Shown here piece after piece: positions 34,477 to 43,928 of a stretch of DNA of 64,000 nucleotides. Position 1 is the first letter of the stretch; each line of letters begins with the position of its first letter. The notes under the pieces are model-generated. The model was given only the letters and a program-made list of their open reading frames with translations, searched no databases and was not told the origin of the DNA. The position numbers were made by a program, and so were the translations under genes. Origin of the DNA: SpSt-1165 sp964391725 (GTDB lineage Bacteria; Chloroflexota; Anaerolineae; Anaerolineales; Anaerolineaceae); NCBI GenBank assembly GCA_964391725.1, contig CAYMNB010000006.1, positions 1-64,000 of the forward strand. Reading direction: 5' to 3'.

Positions 34477-36581
34477 TTTCCATCTTCACCAGTTGATTCG
34501 ACACGTTTTGGGTATTTAATGCGCGTGTGTTGCGTGTTAATCAGGGTATTAACAAAACTTTCCCGGATTGCAGCAAGATCACGCAGAGTCAATTCCGTAT
34601 TATCTAACTGTCCCGATTCTCTTACTTTCTCTATCTGGTCAGCAATGATTGCACGCAATTCATCAATATTGCCGGGCAATTCGGCCCGCGAGCGAGCCTC
34701 ACAACTATCCGCAAGCATTACCAGGGCAGTTTCCCGCGAGGCAGGTGCAGGCCCTGGATATTGAAAATCGTTGGGATCGATGGCATCAGGGTCATCAGAT
34801 AGGTTCAGTGCTTGCACAAACTGGTAATTGGTGACACTGGTGCCATGGTGTTCAGCAATAAAAGATTGAATTTGTTTTGGCAGTTTGTATTTTTTTGCCA
34901 GCTGCAAGCCTTCGGTTACATGGTCTTGAATAGTTTTCGAACTTTTTTGTGGCGGGAGGTCCTCATGCGGGTTGGGTTGGCCGGGCACCTGGTTCTCGAT
35001 AAAATATTGCGGGTTTTGCGCCTTACCGACATCATGAAATAATGCACCAACTCGGGTCAAGAGCGCATCTGCCCCAATGACGCGCGCTGCCTGTTCTGCC
35101 AGGTTGGATACTTGCAGGCTGTGTTGGTAACTGCCAGGTGCATAGGAAAGAAGGCGTTGCAGCAATGGATGATCGGGGCGAGAAAGATCCAACAGTTCAA
35201 GCGGCGTAATGATATCGAGGGCCTTACCAAATAAGAAACGGAAAAACAGAGCCAATATCGACGAGAAAATTCCATTGGCAAAGGCTGCGAGCGATAGAGA
35301 AATGATGCCTACCCAATCCATATTCGGTGACGGCAGACGATAGGCTATGACCACAGCAGAACCAACCAATCCAATCACAAAAGATGACTCAATAAATTTA
35401 GCTATCCGCCTTCCATCACCCAACACAAACAACCCAACCACTGACGTAATGAAATAGTAAGCGGTCAGGCTCATATCTATTGGCAAAGCAAAGGCAATCA
35501 AAAGTCCCAGGAAGAGACTCGTAACAATGCCGACCGTTGTTGAGTAAATAAAACTGATTGCAAGCCCAAAACCAGCCACCGGATACAGGTAGGGAATAAT
35601 GGTGTGGCCTGGGATCAGGAATCTTGCCATGAACAAATACAGAAGAAAGAACAGCACCAACAAAGCTGTTCCCAGGAATTTCTTGTTCCCCAGTTTATTC
35701 TTGTCAAAAGATACAGAACTGATAAAGCCGATGCCAATCACAACGGCAATCACAACGGCAGCAATCGAATCACGGGTTGTGTCAGTGATCTCTACCAGAT
35801 TGTATTGTTCTAATGATTCCCAGATAAGAGGAGTGATGATCTCGCCGCGCCCAATGATTCTTTGCCCTGAAACATAGGTGGTGGTGATTGGTTCTACCTG
35901 GCTGCGGGCTGTTTGGCGGGCTGTTTCAGTTGCTTCGGCATTAAAAAGAGAATTTGCGACAACCAGCGGACTCACGATTTCAGTTATTATTTGGGTAGAT
36001 TCCTCAGTAAAGGTAAAGCTGATCAGGCGGGGTATTTGTTCTCTTGCTGATTCTATGTCACCATTGCGAATGGTATTGCGCATAACCTGTTCAAGAACAA
36101 TGATTGATTCTTGCTGCATCAACTCCCACTCATTTGCAGAAAGGTTTAGAAGACTTACTGCCAATTCCGTTGTCATTGAAAGCTCAGGAACAATAGCGAG
36201 GTCGGAGAGTTTTTCCTCCGTCGATGCAAATGTGTCGTGACGAATCAGATCAATATAGTTCAGGACGATCTGGAGGCGTTCGATCTGTTGCCGGGCGATA
36301 GACGGATCAACCTCAAAGTAAATTGGTTCCACCTGGTTCGCAGCCAATTCGCGCGCGTTGTCAGTTAAGATGGAACTTTGATAGGTCAGTGTATAAGGAG
36401 CAAGAATGTCAGCGTTGCTTACATCCCCGATGATTTGTTCCTGTTCATCATCAGATAAATAGTACGGATAGACCATGATCGCCACAAGGCCCAGCACAAA
36501 GACAATGTACAACAAAGCACGCAGCCATTTCACGAGCTTTGGTTGTTGTTGCAGTGTTTTGATTTGGGTTTTGTATGCCAT
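34473..36581 (-). CDS. pgpH: 7TMR-HD phosphohydrolase (PgpH family)
   Basis: A 702-residue membrane protein. After a first membrane segment (about 20-42) there is a large extracytoplasmic 7TMR-HDED domain (to about 270, with ISNADILAPYTLTYQSS-like start), about seven membrane helices (about 275-465) and a cytoplasmic HD domain. The HD motif is in TRVGALFHDVGKAQNP, with HH later in HVTEGLQLAKK and IAEHHGTS. Characterised PgpH enzymes hydrolyse the second messenger c-di-AMP. It is co-transcribed with yqeY upstream and ybeY downstream. Confidence 0.93.
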   Translation of the reverse strand: MAYKTQIKTLQQQPKLVKWLRALLYIVFVLGLVAIMVYPYYLSDDEQEQIIGDVSNADILAPYTLTYQSSILTDNARELAANQVEPIYFEVDPSIARQQIERLQIVLNYIDLIRHDTFASTEEKLSDLAIVPELSMTTELAVSLLNLSANEWELMQQESIIVLEQVMRNTIRNGDIESAREQIPRLISFTFTEESTQIITEIVSPLVVANSLFNAEATETARQTARSQVEPITTTYVSGQRIIGRGEIITPLIWESLEQYNLVEITDTTRDSIAAVVIAVVIGIGFISSVSFDKNKLGNKKFLGTALLVLFFLLYLFMARFLIPGHTIIPYLYPVAGFGLAISFIYSTTVGIVTSLFLGLLIAFALPIDMSLTAYYFITSVVGLFVLGDGRRIAKFIESSFVIGLVGSAVVIAYRLPSPNMDWVGIISLSLAAFANGIFSSILALFFRFLFGKALDIITPLELLDLSRPDHPLLQRLLSYAPGSYQHSLQVSNLAEQAARVIGADALLTRVGALFHDVGKAQNPQYFIENQVPGQPNPHEDLPPQKSSKTIQDHVTEGLQLAKKYKLPKQIQSFIAEHHGTSVTNYQFVQALNLSDDPDAIDPNDFQYPGPAPASRETALVMLADSCEARSRAELPGNIDELRAIIADQIEKVRESGQLDNTELTLRDLAAIRESFVNTLINTQHTRIKYPKRVESTGEDGK

Positions 36582-36589
36582 GATTTCGC

Positions 36590-37033
36590 TTAGGAAAGCA
36601 ACTCCTTCACGACAGCGCTGGCTTCTGCATTACCTATCCTGCCTTCTAACCGTGGTATCAACGCTTGCATCACTTTGCCCATGTCCTTAATCGATTCTGC
36701 ATGGGTTTCACGAATGATGTCGGCGGTTAGTTCTCGGAGCTGTTCTGGCGTCATCGACTCAGGCAAGAAGGTTTGGATAACCAATAGTTCAGCATCGGCT
36801 TGGCCAATAAGGTCTTCGCGCTTTGCGGTTGTGGCATCCTGAATTGTATCTTTGCGCATTTTGATCTCTTTGTGCAAGACACTGATTATCTCAGGATACG
36901 ACAGTTCTTTCCGAGACTCAATTTCTGCATTCTTTATGTTGGCGAGAATCATTCGAATTGTATTTTTGGATATGGTATCTTTGCTAATCATGGCGTTTTT
37001 GAGGGCAATTGCCAATTTTTCTTTAATTTCCAT
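36590..37033 (-). CDS. yqeY: GatB/YqeY domain protein
   Basis: A 147-residue stand-alone YqeY protein, related to the C-terminal tRNA-binding tail domain of GatB. Signatures are KNTIRMILANIKNAEIE and ELLVIQTFLPESMTPEQLREL. The ATG at 37033 has GGAG in front; an in-frame TTG lies 12 bases further upstream. Function is not settled; it is conserved near ribosomal and tRNA-related genes. Confidence 0.93.
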   Translation of the reverse strand: MEIKEKLAIALKNAMISKDTISKNTIRMILANIKNAEIESRKELSYPEIISVLHKEIKMRKDTIQDATTAKREDLIGQADAELLVIQTFLPESMTPEQLRELTADIIRETHAESIKDMGKVMQALIPRLEGRIGNAEASAVVKELLS

Positions 37034-37084
37034 CGTTCGCTCCAACCATCATACGCTATGGTTTAGATTCTAGTATACCCGCAT

Positions 37085-37672
37085 TTATTTCACGGTTATT
37101 AATTCTTTAATGTCAGAAAAAATGGCAGTACCAATTCCCGACACATTCAAAATGTCTTCTACCGTGTCAAATCCGCCATTGGCTTCCCGGTATTTTATGA
37201 TTGCTGCTGCTTTGGTTTCGCCGATGCCAGGCAGGCTGATCAAGGCATCCATTGAGCAATGATTGATGTTGATCGGGTAACTGAATGCTTCGTCCTCGTC
37301 TTGCATTGGCTGTAACGAGACTTCTGTTTGGGACGAGACGTGAATCCGTTGCCCATCATATACGTAGGCTGCCAGGTTTAACAAATTTTGATCGGCATCA
37401 ACAGAAAAGCCGCCAGCCTCATCTATTACCTCGCCAACCCTTGTGTCGCGAGCTACGTAAACAACACCAGGTTTTAGCACCTCACCCGAGACATGCACTG
37501 CCATCAGCACTGGCGTTGTTGTCGGCAATATCTGGATCGGTTCCAATTTTGGGCGCTTGTTTAAGATCATGATTAACCCGCCAATACCAAGTCCAAATAA
37601 AACAGCCAATGTAAGAGTGAAAAGATTAGACTTGATCTCTTTCTTTGGCTGATGTTCTGTTGATTGGTTCAT
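37085..37672 (-). CDS. ComEA-type helix-hairpin-helix DNA-binding protein
   Basis: A 195-residue protein with one membrane anchor (about 17-37), an SLBB-like domain (VSGEVLKPGVVYVARDTRVGEVIDEAGG region), and C-terminal tandem helix-hairpin-helix motifs (LISLPGIGETKAAAIIKYRE and ILNVSGIGTAIFSDIK). ComEA binds incoming DNA outside the cell membrane during natural transformation. The start at ATG 37672 has AAGGAG before it and lies inside the preceding DUF1385 gene (47-base overlap). No comEC is visible in the window. Confidence 0.88.
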   Translation of the reverse strand: MNQSTEHQPKKEIKSNLFTLTLAVLFGLGIGGLIMILNKRPKLEPIQILPTTTPVLMAVHVSGEVLKPGVVYVARDTRVGEVIDEAGGFSVDADQNLLNLAAYVYDGQRIHVSSQTEVSLQPMQDEDEAFSYPININHCSMDALISLPGIGETKAAAIIKYREANGGFDTVEDILNVSGIGTAIFSDIKELITVK

Positions 37673-38549
37673 TCTGCTCCTTTTCAAGCATGGCATTAAA
37701 GGCGGCAATCGCTACTTCTATCATAGATTCATCAGGCTCGCGTGTGGTTAACTGTTGCAACGCCAGATTTGGCTTAGCGATGGTATAAACAATCTTGTTA
37801 TCCATATTGTTTGCCAAAAAACGGGTGTATTCGTAGGCGATGCCTGCAATAAAAGGTATCAGCACTATCCGTGTGAGAATCCGCCATAATACTGGCATCG
37901 GGCCGATAAAAGTAAAAACAATAATGGCGATCACGGCAACCGCAAGGATGAAGGAAGTACCGCATCTGGGATGCTCACGGCTGCATTTCTTGACCTCTGA
38001 TGGAATCAACGGGATGTTATTCTCAAAAGCGTTGATGGTCTTGTGTTCCGCACCATGGTAGGAATAGACCCGTTGAATATCCTTAATCAAGCCTACTCCC
38101 CATACATAAGCAATGATGAAGACTAGTCGGATCACTCCCTCAACCAGGTTCAATACCCAGGGCTGCATCGTAATCCATCGGTTGATCAATTCGGCAACCA
38201 CCGTCGGTAAGACGAAGAAAAGCAAGATCGCAATCGCAAGCGAAAACATCACCGTCAGCACCAATTGATAGCCCTCAATTTTCTCATCATCTCCGGTCTG
38301 CAGGTTTGCCGAATCGGTAAGGATACGCATGCCCAAACCCATTGCATCCAGCAAAAGAATGCTCCCTCTCAAAAAGGGCACCTTGCGGAAATTACTTGCG
38401 TAAATCGCTGGCAGTTTTTCTGTCTTGACGACGATTTCGCCATCGGGAGCGCGCATGGCTACCCCAAGGGCATGCTTTCCGCGCATCATCACCCCTTCGA
38501 TTAATGCCTGGCCGCCATAGGCTGGCAGTTTTAATTCTTTTTCTTTCAT
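37626..38549 (-). CDS. DUF1385 family membrane protein (YqhQ-like)
   Basis: A 307-residue membrane protein. The start YGGQALIEGVMMRGKHALGVAMR and the middle YSYHGAEHKTINAFE followed by SREHPRCGTSFIL are diagnostic for DUF1385/YqhQ. Three or four membrane helices occupy residues 95-245. Function is unknown. The ATG overlaps the M20 peptidase stop (ATGA), and its end overlaps the start of comEA. Confidence 0.92.
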   Translation of the reverse strand: MKEKELKLPAYGGQALIEGVMMRGKHALGVAMRAPDGEIVVKTEKLPAIYASNFRKVPFLRGSILLLDAMGLGMRILTDSANLQTGDDEKIEGYQLVLTVMFSLAIAILLFFVLPTVVAELINRWITMQPWVLNLVEGVIRLVFIIAYVWGVGLIKDIQRVYSYHGAEHKTINAFENNIPLIPSEVKKCSREHPRCGTSFILAVAVIAIIVFTFIGPMPVLWRILTRIVLIPFIAGIAYEYTRFLANNMDNKIVYTIAKPNLALQQLTTREPDESMIEVAIAAFNAMLEKEQNEPINRTSAKERDQV

Positions 38550-39931
38550 GCGTCCGCCATTTGTTTGCTATATTGGTCAAAAAAGTGGATGATGGTCAGG
38601 ATTCCTTTACGCCAAACTTCCAAATTCAAGGTTTCGTTTGGTGCGTGCATATTGTCCTCGGGCAACGCGAACCCACTCAGCACAGAATCAACGCCCAGGA
38701 TTTCTTTCATTTCTGTAACGATCGGAATACTCGCTCCTTCTCGTTTCAAAACCGGTCTTTTGCCCCAGGTAAGTTCAAAAGCGTTTTGTAATGCTTTGCT
38801 GGCTGGCTGGTCAGGATCACAAAACGCCGGATAGCCGCCAGTGAAGGTTTTTAACTCCCAGATCACAGTGAGAGGTGCATTTTTAGATAAATACTGCTTC
38901 AATTGGTCAGCCACTTTGGCTGGATCCTGGTCAGGCACCAACCGCATGGAGATCTTGGCTAACGCCCAGGCAGGAATGACGGTCTTTGCGCCTTCGCCGA
39001 TGAATCCAGAGAGCAATCCATGCACATCCAGCGTGGGACGGGCGGTGTTCTGCTCGATGCAGGTATACCCCTGTTCGCCTGCCAATTGGGGAACACCTGT
39101 TTGTGATCGATAAGTGTCCGCTGTTTGGGGAACTCTCGCCAGTTCTTCACGTTCTTTGTCAGATAAAAGACGCACATCATCGTAGAAACCTGGCAACGTA
39201 ATTCTGTGCTGATCATCTTTCATCCCAGCAAGGAGTTGGCTGAGTACAATGGCAGGATTATCGACCACACCGCCGAAGATGCCTGAATGCAAGTCCTGCG
39301 CCGGCCCTTTAACCAGTAGTTCAAAATATGCCAATCCTCGCAAGGCATAGGTAATCGATGGGGTGTCCACGTTGATCATGCCAGCGTCTAAATTCAAAAC
39401 AACATCAGCTGCCAGTAACTCTTTGTGTTCCTCTAAAAAAGCGCGAATCGAAGGAGAACCGATCTCTTCTTCTCCCTCATAAATAAACTTCAAATTGAAG
39501 GGCAGCTCTTCTTTGCCGAACAATAAAGCCTCAATCGCTGCCAGTCCAGCGATGATTTGGCCTTTCATATCTGTCGCTCCACGCCCAACCAGACGATTGT
39601 CAACCACCGTTGCCTCAAACGGTGGGGTATTCCAGAGTTCGACAGGACTCTCCGGTTGCACATCGTAATGGCCATACACCAGAATGGTAGGTGCGCTTGT
39701 GTCAAAGACTTTCTCCGCATAAACGACCGGATGCAAGGGGGTATCAAAAATTGTGACATGATCCAACCCCAATGACTTCAATTTGTTCGATAACCAATCT
39801 GCCGCCTTTCTGACGTCCTGGCTGCGCTGAGGGTCTGAAGATACTGATTCGATAGCAATAAATGCGTTCAATTCCTCAAAAAACCGATCAGTGTTTTTTT
39901 GTGCGAAGGTAAGTGATTGTTGTATGTTCAT
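38546..39931 (-). CDS. M20 family dipeptidase
   Basis: A 461-residue metallopeptidase of the M20 family, the CNDP/dipeptidase branch. Zinc-site motifs are ILVYGHYDVQPE, GRGATDMKGQ and YEGEEEIGSPS (catalytic Glu), with further ligands at NLDAGM and the C-terminal ALPEDNMHAPNE. The dimerisation domain is inserted at about residues 200-340. No signal peptide is seen, so it probably hydrolyses dipeptides in the cytoplasm. It diverges from the ssnA operon and overlaps the DUF1385 gene. Confidence 0.92.
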   Translation of the reverse strand: MNIQQSLTFAQKNTDRFFEELNAFIAIESVSSDPQRSQDVRKAADWLSNKLKSLGLDHVTIFDTPLHPVVYAEKVFDTSAPTILVYGHYDVQPESPVELWNTPPFEATVVDNRLVGRGATDMKGQIIAGLAAIEALLFGKEELPFNLKFIYEGEEEIGSPSIRAFLEEHKELLAADVVLNLDAGMINVDTPSITYALRGLAYFELLVKGPAQDLHSGIFGGVVDNPAIVLSQLLAGMKDDQHRITLPGFYDDVRLLSDKEREELARVPQTADTYRSQTGVPQLAGEQGYTCIEQNTARPTLDVHGLLSGFIGEGAKTVIPAWALAKISMRLVPDQDPAKVADQLKQYLSKNAPLTVIWELKTFTGGYPAFCDPDQPASKALQNAFELTWGKRPVLKREGASIPIVTEMKEILGVDSVLSGFALPEDNMHAPNETLNLEVWRKGILTIIHFFDQYSKQMADA

Positions 39932-40057
39932 TTTGCCTCAATTTCTATTTCAATTGATTGTATCATTTCGTGCTAAAATTCTTTACGAATAGGCCATTGA
40001 ATTATAAATAATTAATGGCTTTAGGTTTTTTTAGCCCACCGATAAAGGAACGTGCCT

Positions 40058-41404
40058 ATGTTAATTATTAATGGAATTATCATTTCCGGTGATGACAATC
40101 AGCCATTTCATACGGGAAAAGCTATCCGAATTCAGGCGGACAAAATCACGGAGATCGGTCTACAATCCGCTTTACTTGAAAAATTCAAGGAGGAGGAGGT
40201 GCTGGATGCCAAAGGTCAGTACATCATGCCCGGCAATATCTGTGCACATACTCATTTCTACGGAGTTTTTTCGCGCGGGATGGCTATCCCGGGCGCTGCT
40301 CCCAAGGATTTTCCCGACATCCTCAATAAGCTCTGGTGGCCTTTAGACCGATCCCTGGATGAAGATACCATCCGTCTCTCGGCAGCAGTCTGCCTGGTGG
40401 ACGCTATAAAACATGGCGCGACAACGGTGTTCGATCATCATGCTTCTGCCAATGCGATCAGTGGTTCTTTGCAAACCATTGCGAAAGCCGTCGAAAAGTC
40501 AGGTCTACGGGCTTCACTATGTTATGAAGTCTCTGACCGCGACGGCGAGGAAAAAGCCGAAGAAGGCATTGAAGAAAACCGGCAATTTCATGAGCATATC
40601 GTTCAGCATCAACCCGCCAATGGCCGCATTCGGTCTATGTTTGGATTGCATGCCTCGTTTACCGTCTCAGAAAAAACGCTACGAAAAGCCAAAGAAAATG
40701 CAGGCGAGATGGGTTTCCACTTGCATGTAGCAGAACATTTTGTTGATGAAGATGATTCCAAAGCAAAGTACGGCATGCCGATTGTAGACCGTTTGCATCA
40801 AGAAGGCATTTTGGGTGACAAAACCATTATCGCCCATGGCGTTCATATCGACGCGAAAGAGATGACCATCCTGGCGGAAACGGGCACCTGGATGTCACAT
40901 CAGCCACGCTCTAATATGAATAATGCCGTAGGCATGGCAGATTTACAATCCATGCTGCGTCTGGGCGCCAAGGTGGTTTTGGGGAATGACGGTTTTTCGA
41001 ACGCAATGTGGGATGAGTGGCGGGTTGCTTATTTGGCGCATAAACTCTGGCATCGCGACCCGCGCTGGATGAATGGGGTAGATATAAAAACCATTGCCAT
41101 GGACAACAATGCCAGGCTGGCCTCTTCACACTTCGATGCTGACATTGGCTATTTACGCGAAGGCGCCAAAGCAGATATCATCTTCGTGGATTACACACCA
41201 TTTACACCATTCCATTCCGGGAATCTGCCATGGCATATTTTGTTTGGCTTTCGTGACGGTATGGTGACGATGACCATGGTAGATGGTGTTGTGCTGATGA
41301 AAGATCGAAAACTACTGACGATGGATGAACGAGCCATCAACCTGGAGACACAAGAACTCGTTCCAGCTTTGTGGGAACGCTATCAAAAACAGGCAAGTGA
41401 GTGA
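40058..41404 (+). CDS. ssnA: SsnA-type amidohydrolase
   Basis: A 448-residue metal-dependent amidohydrolase of the SsnA branch, related to guanine deaminase and chlorohydrolases. Metal ligands are in CAHTHFYGVFSRG, HLHVAEH, IIAHGVHI and GNDGFSNAM. SsnA genes are typical of purine and selenium-dependent hydroxylase clusters, which fits the molybdenum hydroxylase downstream. The ATG at 40058 has AAAGGA 8 bases upstream; the GTG at 40052 is less well placed. It begins an operon of eight genes reaching 48568. The exact substrate is not known for the family; deamination of a purine-like ring is inferred. Confidence 0.85.
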   Translation: MLIINGIIISGDDNQPFHTGKAIRIQADKITEIGLQSALLEKFKEEEVLDAKGQYIMPGNICAHTHFYGVFSRGMAIPGAAPKDFPDILNKLWWPLDRSLDEDTIRLSAAVCLVDAIKHGATTVFDHHASANAISGSLQTIAKAVEKSGLRASLCYEVSDRDGEEKAEEGIEENRQFHEHIVQHQPANGRIRSMFGLHASFTVSEKTLRKAKENAGEMGFHLHVAEHFVDEDDSKAKYGMPIVDRLHQEGILGDKTIIAHGVHIDAKEMTILAETGTWMSHQPRSNMNNAVGMADLQSMLRLGAKVVLGNDGFSNAMWDEWRVAYLAHKLWHRDPRWMNGVDIKTIAMDNNARLASSHFDADIGYLREGAKADIIFVDYTPFTPFHSGNLPWHILFGFRDGMVTMTMVDGVVLMKDRKLLTMDERAINLETQELVPALWERYQKQASE

Positions 41405-41411
41405 GGTAAAC

Positions 41412-42092
41412 ATGTCACAAGAAAATCAAAAACCAATCATTGGCATCATCGGCGGTACCGGAAAAGAAGGAAAAGGGCTGGCCTTCCGTTGGATTCGAGC
41501 AGGTTATCAAGTAATTATTGGTTCTCGTACCCAGGAAAAAGCAGAGGACGCAGTTCAAGCCTTGACGGAACTTGTGCCTGAAGCAACCGGGTCCCTGTCT
41601 GCTGCGCTCAACGAAGATGCTGCACAACAGGCTGACATTGTTATATTAACAGTACCATTTGCCCATCATGTTGACATGGTGACGTTTCTCAAACCATTCA
41701 TAAAGGGAAAGATATTGGTAGATGTGACAGTTCCGCTGGTTCCTCCCAAAGTCAGTAAGGTGCAAATGCCCCCAGAGGGCAGCGCTGCTTTGCAGGCGCA
41801 ACAGATATTGGGGGATGAAATCGAGGTGGTTGCCGCTTTTCAAAATATCTCCTTTGAGAATTTACTCGAAGAAGGCACACCTGCCTGCGATATCCTTGTT
41901 TGCGGACGTAAGCGGGAAGCAAGAGAGATGATTTTATCCCTGATCGAATCAGCCGATATGATCGGTTGGGATGCAGGCTACCTTGAAAATTCAATGGTGG
42001 TCGAAGGACTGACCTCTATCTTGATCGGGCTAAATAAAAAATACAAAGTGAAATCTTCCGGCATTAAGATTACCGGCATTTCTTCAGACTAA
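41412..42092 (+). CDS. npdG: F420H2:NADP+ oxidoreductase-type protein
   Basis: A 226-residue Rossmann enzyme of the coenzyme F420-dependent NADP reductase family, exchanging hydride between F420 and NADP(H). The nucleotide motif GIIGGTGKEGKGLAFRW (residues 10-26) is followed by GSRTQEKA, which recognises the 2'-phosphate of NADP. VPFAHHVDMV and KILVDVTVPL are family signatures. The ATG at 41412 has GAGG upstream. cofE follows after 7 bases, which strengthens the F420 assignment. Confidence 0.88.
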   Translation: MSQENQKPIIGIIGGTGKEGKGLAFRWIRAGYQVIIGSRTQEKAEDAVQALTELVPEATGSLSAALNEDAAQQADIVILTVPFAHHVDMVTFLKPFIKGKILVDVTVPLVPPKVSKVQMPPEGSAALQAQQILGDEIEVVAAFQNISFENLLEEGTPACDILVCGRKREAREMILSLIESADMIGWDAGYLENSMVVEGLTSILIGLNKKYKVKSSGIKITGISSD

Positions 42093-42099
42093 CCAGAAC

Positions 42100-42864
42100 A
42101 TGCCAAAGCCACTGACAATAACGCCTATGACAGGATTCCCATTGGTGAAACCTGGCAACAACATTGCCGCCCTCATCTGGCAGGCCTTACAGGAAAATCA
42201 CATCACTCTCGAAAACAATGACATTCTTGTTGTTACCCAGAAAATAATATCAAAGGCCGAGAACCAGATAGTGATTTTAGATTTAATTGGTCCGTCAGAA
42301 GAAGCGTTATTGCTTTCTGAGGAGACAGACAAGAATCCAGCTTTATGCCAGGTGATTATTGACCAAAGCAGCGATATTCTGCGAAAACGGCCAGGGTTGA
42401 TCATCAGTGAGCATCGCATTGGTTTTGTTTGTGCAAATTCAGGGGTTGACCACTCCAATCTCGACCAGGCAGTTGGAGATCGGGTATTATGCTTGCCGGA
42501 GGATCCTGATAGGAGTGCTGAAAATATCAGGCTCTTCTTGGAAGAAAAATCCGGGAACAGTATCGGGGTTTTGATCATCGACTCTCACGGCCGTGCCTGG
42601 CGTTTGGGAACTGTGGGAATATCTATTGGAACCTCTATGGTGCCAGAGTTGGTCAACAAAATTGGGGACCGGGACCTCTTCGGCCGAGAATTGAGAGCAA
42701 CGGTCATAGGCGCAGCCGATCAGCTGGCTGCCGCGGCGGCGCTGGTGATGGGCGAGGCCGACGAAGGCATCCCGCTTGTTCACGTAAGGGGTTTCCCATA
42801 TCCTCTGCAACAATCTTCAATCAACGAAGTAATCCGATCGAAGGAAAAAGATTTATTTCGATGA
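42100..42864 (+). CDS. cofE: Coenzyme F420-0:L-glutamate ligase
   Basis: A 254-residue CofE/FbiB-N type ligase, which adds the glutamate tail to F420-0 using GTP. Motifs are DILVVTQKIISKAEN near residue 42, RIGFVCANSGVDHSN in the middle, and SHGRAWRLGTVGISIG (metal and nucleotide site). No other F420 biosynthesis gene (cofC, cofD, fbiC) is in the window. Its place beside an F420:NADP oxidoreductase and an LLM oxidoreductase shows a local F420 module. Confidence 0.92.
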   Translation: MPKPLTITPMTGFPLVKPGNNIAALIWQALQENHITLENNDILVVTQKIISKAENQIVILDLIGPSEEALLLSEETDKNPALCQVIIDQSSDILRKRPGLIISEHRIGFVCANSGVDHSNLDQAVGDRVLCLPEDPDRSAENIRLFLEEKSGNSIGVLIIDSHGRAWRLGTVGISIGTSMVPELVNKIGDRDLFGRELRATVIGAADQLAAAAALVMGEADEGIPLVHVRGFPYPLQQSSINEVIRSKEKDLFR

Positions 42865-42881
42865 ACAAACAGTATTCATTG

Positions 42882-42890
42882 TGCTAAAAT
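42882..42890 (+). promoter_or_regulatory. Candidate extended -10 element before the LLM gene
   Basis: TGCTAAAAT at 42882-42890, in the 57-base gap between cofE and the LLM oxidoreductase. It could be an internal promoter for the downstream hydroxylase genes. No -35 match is clear. Confidence 0.3.
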
Positions 42891-42921
42891 GTAACTAACT
42901 GATAATAACAAAAGGGAGTCA

Positions 42922-43923
42922 ATGATGATACAGCGACCAGCTTTATACCTGCAGGATTCACATGATTTACGTGACGGCCTGAATTATGTTAAATATGCAG
43001 AAGAAAAAGGGTTCGAGGCTGTGTGGCAAGCCGAAAGCCGCCTCGTTCGAGATGCCATCGTACCGATGGCTGCCTACGCAGCAGTCACCGAAAAAATTAA
43101 GGTTGGCTCAGGGGTTATTAACAATTGGACCCGTAATATCGGCCTTCTGGCAGCAACATTTTTAACCTTAGATGACCTGGCGCCCAACCGTATCATATGC
43201 GGGATTGGGGCGTGGTGGGATCCGCTGGCAAAAAATGTCGGCATCAATCGTAGAAAACCACTGCTGGCCATGCGCGAAACCATCGAGGTCATGCGGCGGC
43301 TCCTGAACCTTGAGACTGTAACCTATCATGGTGAGTTCGTTCAGGTTGATGGGATAGAGTTAGATGTTGTACACGGACGTACAGAACCGCGCGACGTACC
43401 GCTCTATATTGGTGCCACCGGCCCCCAGATGATGACTATGGCGGGTGAGATCGCTGACGGTGTGGTACTGAACTACTGCGTCGAGCCATCTTACAATCTC
43501 GAAGCCATGGAATTACTGGATGAAGGTGCGAAAAAAGTTGGCAGACGCGTGGAAGATATCGATCGTCCACAGTTAATCGTGTGCTCGGTTGACCATGACC
43601 ATGAGGTTGCTATCGACAATACGCGTGAACTGCTCACGCAATACCTTGCGCAACAGCCGCACATTGCCAAAGCCTCCGGCGTGTCTGACGATGTTGTCGC
43701 TGAGATTCAATCCATTCTGGGTTGGCCAGCCACCCATGAACAGATTCAACGCGCAAAACACCTTGTGCCGCGCGACCTGATTCACCGCATCACAGCGTCA
43801 GGCACGCCTGACGAAGCCCGCAGGAAAGTAGCTGAGTACATGAAAAATGGCTGCACCAGCCCCATTCTTTATTCTGTTGGCGGTGATGTGCGCCTGCTGA
43901 TCGATACCTTCGGAACGAAATAA
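42922..43923 (+). CDS. LLM class F420-dependent oxidoreductase
   Basis: A 333-residue luciferase-like barrel protein of the Mer/F420-dependent branch. It has YAEEKGFEAVWQAESRLVRDAI, KVGSGVINNWTRNIGLLAATFLTLDDLAPNR-type motif 2, and LYIGATGPQMMTMAGEIADGVVLN (phosphate/F420 binding). The start is ATG 42922 (or the adjoining ATG at 42925) with AAGGGAG upstream. Relatives reduce or oxidise methenyl/methylene carriers or a range of ring substrates. Here the substrate may be a product of the molybdenum hydroxylase, which is inference. Confidence 0.88.
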   Translation: MMIQRPALYLQDSHDLRDGLNYVKYAEEKGFEAVWQAESRLVRDAIVPMAAYAAVTEKIKVGSGVINNWTRNIGLLAATFLTLDDLAPNRIICGIGAWWDPLAKNVGINRRKPLLAMRETIEVMRRLLNLETVTYHGEFVQVDGIELDVVHGRTEPRDVPLYIGATGPQMMTMAGEIADGVVLNYCVEPSYNLEAMELLDEGAKKVGRRVEDIDRPQLIVCSVDHDHEVAIDNTRELLTQYLAQQPHIAKASGVSDDVVAEIQSILGWPATHEQIQRAKHLVPRDLIHRITASGTPDEARRKVAEYMKNGCTSPILYSVGGDVRLLIDTFGTK

Positions 43924-43928
43924 CCGAC

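Noticed and set aside
39932..40057. Divergent promoters between the M20 peptidase and ssnA
   Set aside because: The region is A/T-rich with several -10-like hexamers on both strands, but none has an acceptable -35 partner, so no promoter is called.
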